This document shows, piece by piece, positions 57,701-64,000 of a stretch of 64,000 nucleotides of DNA; position 1 is the first letter of the stretch; each line of letters starts with the position of its first letter. Position numbers and translations under genes: made by a program. This stretch comes from Actinernus sp. WN-2022 (lineage: Eukaryota; Cnidaria; Anthozoa; Actiniaria; Actinernidae): positions 74,309,032 through 74,373,031 of the forward strand of contig JAOWCC010000936.1 of assembly GCA_030867875.1 (NCBI GenBank). The letters are read 5' to 3'. The notes beneath the pieces were generated by a model. That model was not told the DNA's origin. It searched no databases and worked only from the letters and a program-made list of their open reading frames with translations.

Positions 57701-59327
57701 GTGGTTTATCGCTAGAGATAAACGGTTACCTCCTAGAACGGAAGGAATCTTTTAAATACCTCGGTATACAAATACAACAGAATATGAGCTGGGCTGAACA
57801 TATTGATGCCCTAAGCAAGAAAGTTTGTCAGAGGCTTGGAGTACTTCACCGTGTGAAAACCTTGCTTCCATTAGATGCCCGTATCACACTGTATAATAGC
57901 CTTATTTTACCTTTACTTGACTATGCCGATTTAGTATGGGGCGACAAAAACAATGTAGTTGTCATGGGCCATTTACAAATTTTACAAAATAATGCTGCCA
58001 GAACAATCTTAGACCCACCTAGATACTCTTCAGGAGCACAAGCTATAGAACAACTACAATGGCAGCCATCAAGTCGTCGCCGTCACAACCATCGCTGTAT
58101 AGCTATTTTTAAGTGTTTGAATAACTTTATTAATTTTAACTTTAATCTTAAAAAGAATAATGCATACCATAATTACAATACGCACCGCAGTGGAGATTTA
58201 CATCTCCCACGCGTCCGCACAAATTGGGGAAAGCAGCGCTTTGCGTTCCAAGCAATCGAAGACTGGAACGCATTAGACCTCAATTCGAAGATCGCTGAGA
58301 ATTTGATCGTTTTTAAAAGTTTTTAAAAGTAATAGCACTATTGTCTAACATTAGTATTCTTAGCATTTTAGCTCTAGTTCTTAACCTTTTATAGCCTTTT
58401 AGTCTTCATTATTACTTTTAGTTATGCAGGACCTCCCTGAAAATCACAGTACGTGAGGGAGTTTTTCCTGTAGAAATATTGTTATTATTATTTCTACTGG
58501 CTGTGAAAAATGTTTTGTAATCATCAGCGAATCAAGTGCTAGAGCGGTTTTCAGTTGAGTGTAGTAAAACCAAACGCAAATTACCCACCGCCAGCCAATC
58601 ATAGGAGCGAGTAATCACAAGTAACTCATAAATGGCTTCCCTGTGAGCCAATGATAAACCAAAGCAATGGTAAAACCAATTTGTGTTTGGTTTTACTTTG
58701 GATTCTGATTGGTTGGGTTTACTTTCTCAGCCAATAGGAGAGCTTAGTAAACGCAAAACCAAAACACTTCCAACACTCAATTGAAATCCGCTCTAAACTA
58801 AAACCCAACATCGTGTTGGTCCGTCACGCAATCACTTTTCGTTTTAGCGAGAGTTACCACAATTGCATTTACTTTTGCTCATGATTGGTTCAAGTAAAAC
58901 CAATCGTTAATTACTTCAGTTCATGATTGGTTCATTGTGTTTTAGTTGCTCCCGTGATGATTATACTTTGGTTTTGGTTTACGACACTCGAGCGAAAACC
59001 GCTCTATGTTCACAGACGACCAATCACAAATCGTACTTCGGTTTCTGCTAAGTTCGGAGTTGCCACCGGCTGCATTATGGAACGACCTCGTGAACATCAA
59101 TTTCCAAAGACAAAAACAAATCGTATTTCTGTCTTTTAACAAAACAGGACGAGAAAGACGAGGAGGATTCCGTAAATGATCGCATCTCCCAGTACCAGGC
59201 CTATATAGACGAGATTGCGGAGTTCTACGAGGACATTGGACAACATATTAACGCCGACCAGGACATCCACACTGTGTTCGAATGCATTGAGAGCATTATC
59301 GTAAACCCGTTACCATTAAAAGAGTAG
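45763..59327 (+). CDS. AK8: Adenylate kinase 8 (complete, 16 coding exons, 478 aa)
   Basis: Exons: 45763-45846, 46618-46699, 47656-47705, 47802-47888, 48561-48587, 49002-49070, 49725-49806, 50022-50093, 51016-51130, 51586-51671, 53243-53374, 53500-53589, 54756-54897, 55745-55825, 56891-56948, 59148-59327. Every junction is GT-AG and in phase. AK8 transfers phosphate between nucleotides and is unusual in having two adenylate kinase domains; it is found in motile cilia. It starts [20 protein letters not shown]. Domain 1 has P-loop GPPAAGKRT (residues ~61-69), NMP-binding [14 protein letters not shown] and lid [19 protein letters not shown]. Domain 2 has P-loop [22 protein letters not shown] and lid [18 protein letters not shown]. 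Length matches human AK8 (479 aa). Exon 5 is a 27-nt microexon. Introns are heavily invaded by repeats. Confidence 0.96.
46294..46370. mobile_element. 77-bp hairpin MITE in AK8 intron 1
   Basis: TGGCGGCCATCTTGGTTGGT at the left and ACCAACCAACATGGCCGCCA at the right pair almost fully, with AGGAACAAAA / TTTTGTTCCT continuing the stem. Confidence 0.85.
47205..47440. repeat. Minisatellite in AK8 intron 2, ~25-bp unit
   Basis: About nine copies of (A)TTAACCAGTGAATGTATAAT with variable (AT)n length between units. Confidence 0.85.
49215..49460. repeat. Copy of the GAGTGTC/GGCTGTGAAAAATG repeat family in AK8 intron 6
   Basis: TTTTTGATTGAGTGTC, GCTTAGCTTTGTTATGGGCT and ACTAAAACCAAACATTG align, uninterrupted, with the nested element at 57213-59004. 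It therefore shows the pre-insertion state of that element. Confidence 0.7.
50341..50645. mobile_element. MITE with perfect ~42-bp TIRs in AK8 intron 8
   Basis: TTGTAACTTGTCTCGCAACA ... GAGTTGAAG at the left is mirrored exactly at the right (CTTCAACTCGCAATGCAACA ... AAGTTACAA). An inner inverted pair contains GCAACATGGAAATTTG. Confidence 0.85.
51147..51370. repeat. Inverted-end repeat in AK8 intron 9, related to 53870-54570
   Basis: GAGTTATATACCAGCCGAG at the left is mirrored by CTAAGCCGGTAAATAACT. The segment CGACTTGAGAGATGAATTGT TGAACAAACTCCA recurs at 54225-54560. Confidence 0.55.
51421..51575 (-). repeat. Dispersed repeat with GGGTAAGCCAAT core (copy 2)
   Basis: The reverse complement carries TGTACTGCACGTTCTAAAGG and GGGTAAGCCAATGCAGTGGC; same family as 22415 and 60405. 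Confidence 0.7.
51811..53145. mobile_element. TTAA-type DNA element, 1.3 kb, in AK8 intron 10
   Basis: GGTTACCGTAGACCTTCG at the left and CGAAGGTCTACGGTAACC at the right. The right flank is TTAA (53146-53149); the left flank is TAAA, one change from TTAA. The interior has a short basic frame ([20 protein letters not shown]) broken by stops. The element end resembles that at 17303. Confidence 0.8.
53625..53872. repeat. Inverted-repeat-like element in AK8 intron 12
   Basis: GGATATTACATGGCCGCACG ... CACGAGTAAGCGCAGCGAAC ... ATAAAACCCGATAT. A related, inverted stretch is at 56045-56160 (AAAATACCGGGTTTTG ... CGCGGCCATGTAATATC). Confidence 0.5.
54355..54525 (+). repeat. Repeat with CCTAACCCTGAAAC core, copy 1
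   Basis: GGCCTTCACCTCCTCGGAAC ... TAACCCTGAAACAATACAA ... CCCTAACCCTAAAACAATGG is shared nearly unchanged with 59785-59940. It lies in AK8 intron 12. Confidence 0.8.
54914..55073. mobile_element. 160-bp MITE in AK8 intron 13
   Basis: GCAGGTCAAAACACATGCCC at the left, GGGCATGTGTTTTGACCTGC at the right. Confidence 0.85.
57284..58494 (+). mobile_element. 5'-truncated LINE with a long intact RT C-terminal frame
   Basis: Starts [18 protein letters not shown], then a stop/frameshift before [17 protein letters not shown]. An open frame then runs to 58326 (290 aa), including the catalytic box LYVDDT and the C-terminal [12 protein letters not shown]. It ends with a (TTATTATT) tail. It is related to CR1/L2-like non-LTR elements and is shorter than a full element, so not autonomous. 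The open frame implies fairly recent insertion. Confidence 0.85.
58542..58793. mobile_element. Inner TA-flanked MITE, 252 bp
   Basis: GAGCGGTTTTCAGTTGAGTG at the left, CACTCAATTGAAATCCGCTC at the right, flanked by TA (58540, 58794). Same family as its host element. Confidence 0.85.
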
Positions 59328-59784
59328 GACAAAGATCTACTTATACCCCCTAATTCTTAGCCTCGTGGATGCTTTTTTGCTGGAAACTTGAGGGACCTCC
59401 AGTGAAAAACAATATTTGCTCTCGAATGTTTGGTATGGTGCTTAAATGTATAGGCCATTAGTCCACTTTCGATATATGTTTGACTTATCACGAACAAAGG
59501 TTTCAATATGAGGCTTAGGGGTATAATGCTCAGTGATTCGTGAAAAGAGAAAAGAATAAATTTAATTGATCCTGGTACCTCATATTGAAACCTTTGTGCG
59601 TGGCAAGTGAAGCATCTATCGAAAGTGGGCTATTCAGCTTTGTTGCCCCATTTCAGTGTTATATAAATTGATGCATTCCCTCTTGGGGTACAGGAAAACA
59701 ACTTTACTGAAGGGAAAATCAGGTGGTCGGAAAAGGGGCAAACAGGCACAAGCTGAATGGACCATTTATGGACCGATTTGGGGC

Positions 59785-59940
59785 GGCCTTCACCTCCTCG
59801 GAACCTGGAATAGTACTGGCTATGCAAACAACGCCTAACCCTGAAACAATACAAACCCTAACCCTAAAACAATGGAATCTTTGTCAGTGCAGTTCAAATG
59901 GGGGCCAATAAAATGTAAGGTTTTGAGAGGTAAAGGCCTG
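59785..59940 (+). repeat. Repeat with CCTAACCCTGAAAC core, copy 2
   Basis: Second copy of 54355-54525, downstream of AK8. Confidence 0.8.
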
Positions 59941-59942
59941 CT

Positions 59943-60130
59943 GACCGATTTTCCTGTCCATTAAACTCATTTGAATTTCCCGCTCATCGCCATCTTTTGA
60001 CGTCATACAGTTGCGCCTGTTGTCACTAAACAATAGCTCTTGCTGTGTAACAATAGGAGCAACCCTTGTGTGACGTCACAAGATCCAAGATGGCGGCGCC
60101 CGTAAAATTCAAGTGAGAAAATCGGTCCAT
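59943..60130. mobile_element. Inverted-repeat element with paired TGACGTCA sites
   Basis: GACCGATTTTCCTGTC at the left and GAGAAAATCGGTCC at the right are inverted. Inner CGCCATCTTTTGACGTCA and TGACGTCACAAGATCC also mirror each other. The minus-strand reading mimics a receptor helix by chance. Confidence 0.6.
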
Positions 60131-60404
60131 AAAAGACATCTAGTGTACAATTTACAAAAAAAACAATCACAGCAATAGAAATCCATAACAAACCGTTGAG
60201 AGCAAACGGTTTTCAGTAGAGATTCCCTTTAAAGAGGACTTGTAAATATTTGACCTTTTAATTCCAGCAACGAAAATTTTGTAAGTTACAACAAACTGTC
60301 ATTTTTAAAATGTGATGATATTGTTGGCTCAGACGTTTTACGAACTCCCAAGTACGATTAAACTATTCAGTAACAAATGAGGGGCCTCTCGCTGGGCTGA
60401 CGAC

Positions 60405-60556
60405 AGAGTAATACAGTGCCGCTCGAGACCTGTATTCTGATCGTACCGTTATACTATAGCTCTATTGGTTTGTACTGCTCGTTCTAAAGGTTACGATGTA
60501 TTGTATTGTTGGGTAAGCCAATACTGTGGCTCATTTCGATCGGTACTGTCTGGATC
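60405..60556 (+). repeat. Dispersed repeat with GGGTAAGCCAATACTGTGGC core (copy 3)
   Basis: Same order of words as 22415-22583, preceded by a fuller 5' part (CAGTGCCGCTCGAGACCTG). Confidence 0.7.
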
Positions 60557-60978
60557 TGAGGACGGTGTGTAAGCTATTGCTAAATGCGTGAAAACTGACT
60601 AGACGTCTGTGTGGGGTAGAGAGCCCGGGGTAGAGAGAGACGTCTGAACTCCTCAGGTTCGCGGACAAAAGCACATTTTAAACATTTGTTGTGAAAATAG
60701 AGTGTCCCAAGAGGAATTATTCCTCCATTTTGTTGACTATTTCAGTAGTACACTGACAGAGCTTATTATATAGGCCATGTATCAGTGTCGGAGATTATGA
60801 TCAGTTTGCATATTTTATTGTAAATAAACTTACTTTTAACGGAGTCAAGTGTTAATTGCTTCTGATGTAATTTAGAAACTGTTAACTAGTGCGAAAGGCA
60901 TGAGGTGCACACTCGATCTGTGGAACAGGTTGTTTCTCGGTGTAAAGCTCTGCACAAATGACGAAACATTGTTGCTGA

Positions 60979-61735
60979 CTCTGAACTCTAAATTTCTAAC
61001 GAGACCTGAAACAACCATGGGTGCTGATCAAAGTCCGGTCCCGGCTAATCCACAGATCGAATTGGAATTGAGCGTGTTGGTTTTTGCGGAGGGAGGAAGA
61101 CCAGAGAATCCGGAGAAAAACCCTCGGAGCCAGGGCGAGATCACAACAAACTCAACTCACATATGGCGCCGCGTCCGGGAATCGAACCTGGGCCACAGAG
61201 GTGAGAGGCGAAGTGCTTAAAGGGGAACTCGACCCTAAAATCAACCCAACGTCTTTACAAAGATGTATTCGAAAGAAATAACTTCTGCTATTTTATTTTT
61301 ATTTGTTGCGCGTCTATGAGGAGAAAATTAGTCTCCAAGTTCGATTTTCCGCTGAAAAATATATATAGTGTGGCGGCTCAATTCAGTGCAAATTTCCCTA
61401 TAACGTACGTAACTCATACCAAGGAAAAACGATCACACCTCTAGCACAAAGAAAACAATGATCCGCAATTAGAAGTCGTTAGTCCGGCTATTCAATGTCG
61501 GGGACAGCATGGCAAAACTAATTTATTCCCCGTATCCTACGTCGCAAATTACAAGACTTGAGCCGTCTGTACATAGCGGACGTTGTGAGGAAGGTTTTCG
61601 GATTTTCTCTTGCTAGACGCGCAACACAAACATTAAATAACAGAACCTATTTATTTCGAATACATGTTTGTATAGACATTGGGTTGATTTTAGGGTTGAG
61701 TTCCCCTTTAACCACTGTACCACCCAAAATGTTTC
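60979..61735 (-). mobile_element. tRNA-derived SINE, copy B, split by a TTAA element
   Basis: 60979-61220 carries the SINE body and box B (GGTTCGATTCC on the minus strand). The tRNA-like 5' part resumes at 61712 (CCACTGTACCACCC) after a 487-bp insertion. Same family as 36925-37192. Confidence 0.8.
61221..61707. mobile_element. TTAA-flanked MITE inserted in the SINE
   Basis: AGGGGAACTCGACCCTAAAA at the left, TTTTAGGGTTGAGTTCCCCT at the right; TTAA at 61217-61220 and 61708-61711. The host SINE sequence continues cleanly on both sides. Confidence 0.9.
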
Positions 61736-62202
61736 ATGGTTTGTGCGCGCGTGAAACATTTGTTAAATTTGCTTCCGCAACATATTTTCCCGCTTGCTTG
61801 CCGAACCAATAACGTTGACTAGATCCCAGGGCTGCGCTACACGTGTTGCGCACGCGCAAACTTCCTAGTGTGATTAAGGCGCATGCGCCATTTGTTTCTC
61901 GTGAAATGCTTTTTAGTTTACTCGGCCAGATCAGCAACAATGTTTCCTCGTTTGCGCAGGCCTTATAAGGAAAATTAAGATGAAAGTCCTAAAAAAGCGG
62001 TCGTCGGCAGTGAAACCCTCGAGGCGCAGTGGTAAGAGATTAGTGATGGATAGGGTTTGGTTCTTTTATATGTATAGCCTAGGGTATAGTGTACTTGTGC
62101 GTATTTCTCAATTGTCGAGCTTCAGTTTGTACTTTAGGGGAACCCTACAACTTCGGGATCATTACATCGAGAAAATACCGTGGAACACAATTAATTACAG
62201 CA

Positions 62203-62382
62203 TATAGAGCAGATTTCGTATGGGTGGGACAAACTACAGCACTGTTACCGTACGGCATACCGTGACATTGAAATGGTTTCCCATTGTTTTGTCTTGCTGA
62301 TCCAATCAAATTACAGAAACGCGGTACAGCACGGCTACGGACATGCCGTAGTTTGTCCCACTCGTACGAAATCTGCTCTATA
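62203..62382. mobile_element. 180-bp MITE with TATAGAGCAGATTTCGTA ends
   Basis: TATAGAGCAGATTTCGTATG at the left, CGTACGAAATCTGCTCTATA at the right. The interior (CCATTGTTTTGTCTTGCTGA) resembles 55925-55960 in AK8 intron 14, a degraded relative. Confidence 0.85.
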
Positions 62383-63430
62383 AGCCCGGTGTATACGACA
62401 AGTGGTTTGGACACGGCACTGCAAACAGGCGGGCCTACCTCTCCACATGGTCTTACCACCCCTAGATTTTCAAGCGGGCATTCGTACACGGAACAGTCAC
62501 ATTTACACAAAAATAAGGGGTGTTAGGCAAAAAAAGTTTTAAGTGCTTTGGTAAGGGGTCATCAAAGATTTTACCTACTCCTTGGTGGGGTCATCAAAGG
62601 TTTGACGTTCCTGTCATGTAAAATGTAATGAAATTGTTGTTGTAATGCTAAGCCAATGTTTAGTCTCCAGAACACAGGAATCCAGTGTTTTTAGAGAGCA
62701 GTAAAATCTCAAAAATTTCGGATCGGGCCTTTAGCCCTCGCAATATTTAGGTACAGTCTGCTTTGTTTCCTTGATACGCAGATGGTATTCTATAAGCTCA
62801 TGATCAAAGCCACATTCCCATATGACAGATAATGCATTGGTGTCCAGGAGATTAGTTATGCCAATTGTTTCCTTTCGTTGAGAACGAGACTGGCATTCAT
62901 CAGAGAACTACGGCCACCTGAAATAAAACTAAAATTTTACATGACCATAAGAGGCTCAATAGGAAGAGCAATAAAACAGGTTCAACCTAGTATGATTTCT
63001 TTTTACGATAGCTGGAAGGATGGCAGAGATTTAGAGAAGATTAAAACCACTGCCATAAAACTCTGAATTTCGATGGCTATGCTATATGACCGCGCAAAGC
63101 ACTGTGGGTGAGACGGCCCCTTTAAGAGATGTAAAACGTAATTAATGTCGGCAAGTGAAAGAGGCTGTTGGAAAATAAGTTCTATTCAATGTTGTCAATT
63201 GATCAAAAGTAACATTAGTGAGTAGAGACTCGTGTTGGACTATATTCTTATACAAATATACAAACCAATTCAACAAAAGAACGTTTTAAGTAAAGTAACT
63301 CAAATATGGACGCGTTAAGCGTGGACTAAACTAGAACTTGTTAATTTATTATGTTTTTCCTAAAGTAGAATTTTGTCTAAAATTGTGAAATACCTTTTCC
63401 TAACGAATATATCAAAAGAATAAATAAAAA
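62383..63430. other. Intergenic stretch without a recognised gene
   Basis: A 62-codon frame at 62878-63066 (plus) is open but has no recognised motif, weak start context and no splice logic. Nothing else is supported. Confidence 0.4.
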
Positions 63431-63432
63431 TG

Positions 63433-63538
63433 TGTCGGATGTGGGATTCGAACCCAGGCCTCCATTCGGAGACCAGAAGGCTCTGATCCCGTGCATCGTG
63501 GGAAGGTATTACAACCTTAGCCGCTCGGCCATCCTGTA
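63433..63538 (-). tRNA. tRNA-Leu-like sequence, probably a pseudogene
   Basis: The minus strand reads GGATGGCCGAGCGGCTAAGG (box A region) then TTCTGGTCTCCGAATGGAGG and GGGTTCGAATCCCAC (box B), as in eukaryotic tRNA-Leu with a long variable arm. The 5' acceptor strand (GTACAGG) does not pair with the 3' strand (TCCGACA), and the middle is ~25 nt too long and mispaired around the anticodon stem. It is read as a tRNA pseudogene or SINE head; an intron-containing functional tRNA is less likely. Confidence 0.45.
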
Positions 63539-63690
63539 CCATAAAGTGGTAAAAATAGTAGCTTAGTGGTCATGGCAAATAATCGACGCTGGCTATTTTC
63601 GACCGTCTTCTCCAAAGATAATATTTTAGAGTTGCCTAAAATGTGTTTTCAAATGAGTAAGTACAAACTAATTGGGGATTCTGTTTACGC

Positions 63691-64000
63691 TTATAAACTC
63701 TTAGCAGACTTAAGTTCTACCTGTCTGTCATTGCCAAAACCAGGCCTTGTGTGGACGACAAATGCGCACCGTTTTTGCGTATCAGAAGCCTTTGTATCTA
63801 GTGAGCATGATCCTCTCGTACCGCCGCATGGAGAAGCAAACGCGGGCGCATTTTTGCGACAGCAGTTTTTAATACGAGATATGGTGCATTTGTTGTTAAT
63901 CGCCCCGTAAAGGATAGGATCAACCGCACAATTAACAAACACGAGAACAAAAGTAAGTAAACCCACATCGGTGTACTTCTCTGGCGTCTTGTAACCATCA
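63691..64000 (-). CDS. Rhodopsin-like (class A) GPCR, C-terminal part, runs off the right edge
   Basis: The minus strand reads ...DGYKTPEKYTDVGLLTFVLV, then FVNCAVDPILYGAINNKC, and ends after a ~60-residue basic cytoplasmic tail at a stop at 63691-63693. This is transmembrane helix 7 with the NPxxY motif in the DPxLY form, followed by the start of helix 8 and a Cys-Cys pair that could be palmitoylated. Helices 1-6 lie beyond 64000. Cnidarian genomes hold many single-exon receptors of this kind; the ligand cannot be inferred. Confidence 0.8.
   Translation of the reverse strand, partial: DGYKTPEKYTDVGLLTFVLVFVNCAVDPILYGAINNKCTISRIKNCCRKNAPAFASPCGGTRGSCSLDTKASDTQKRCAFVVHTRPGFGNDRQVELKSAKSL

Larger units (their letters stand above)
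57213..59004. mobile_element. TA-flanked MITE split by a LINE and a second MITE (AK8 intron 15)
   Basis: The outer ends GAGCGATTTTTGATTGAGTG and CACTCGAGCGAAAACCGCTC are inverted and flanked by TA. Removing the inner LINE (57284-58494) and inner MITE (58542-58793) leaves about 330 bp that align with 49215-49460. Confidence 0.75.

Noticed and set aside
60003..60191. Minus-strand frame resembling a receptor helix 7 (FFVNCTLDVFYG)
   Set aside because: It overlaps an inverted-repeat element (59943-60130) and has no upstream helices; the resemblance is judged accidental.
62878..63066. 62-codon plus-strand ORF
   Set aside because: No recognisable motif, no splice context and ordinary length for chance; listed only as part of the intergenic stretch.

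Overview
The window is animal genomic DNA: spliced genes with GT-AG introns, large AT-rich introns, tRNA-derived SINEs, LINE fragments and very many inverted-repeat elements. Gene content (PKN, HMCES, AK8, CFAP77, a rhodopsin-like GPCR), repeat style and the strongly repeated octamer TACATGTA suggest an anthozoan cnidarian such as a stony coral or sea anemone. The species call is inference. The gene calls rest on reading spliced peptides directly and comparing them with known families; no search was run.

Layout. (1) 1752-3431, minus: a 559-residue, intronless, Ser/Arg-rich protein I do not recognise. (2) 8192-27537, minus: the N-terminal 481 codons of protein kinase N (three HR1 repeats and most of the C2-like domain). 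Its kinase exons are not seen and probably lie past the left edge. Its introns hold LINE fragments, a tRNA-derived SINE, a TTAA-flanked DNA element inserted in a LINE, and a possible nested exon at 11055. (3) 28402-33963, plus: complete HMCES (SRAP-domain abasic-site shield), head-to-head with PKN. Its last exon is tandemly duplicated and the first copy's stop codon lies inside a splice donor. (4) 34.0-36.7 kb: tail-to-tail intergenic space filled by a foldback and small MITEs. (5) 36727-43545, minus: CFAP77, with a further 5' exon near 45.43-45.54 kb. (6) 45763-59327, plus: complete adenylate kinase 8 (16 coding exons, 478 aa). (7) 59.3-63.4 kb: repeats, including a SINE split by a TTAA element. 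(8) 63691 to the right edge, minus: the C-terminal end of a rhodopsin-like GPCR.

How the genes relate. AK8 and CFAP77 are both axonemal genes. They are divergently transcribed from about 220-330 bp that contains a near-perfect RFX X-box (45562-45575), so the pair looks like a shared bidirectional ciliary promoter. PKN and HMCES are also head-to-head, about 0.9 kb between start codons, but they are functionally unrelated (Rho-effector signalling versus DNA-protein crosslink repair). CFAP77 and HMCES converge.

The most unusual features are the duplicated HMCES terminal exon with a stop codon inside the splice donor, the ciliary bidirectional promoter, a foldback transposon whose arms are tandem arrays of a 22-bp palindrome, several TTAA-flanked elements (two caught inside other repeats), and a MITE-in-MITE-plus-LINE nest in the last AK8 intron.
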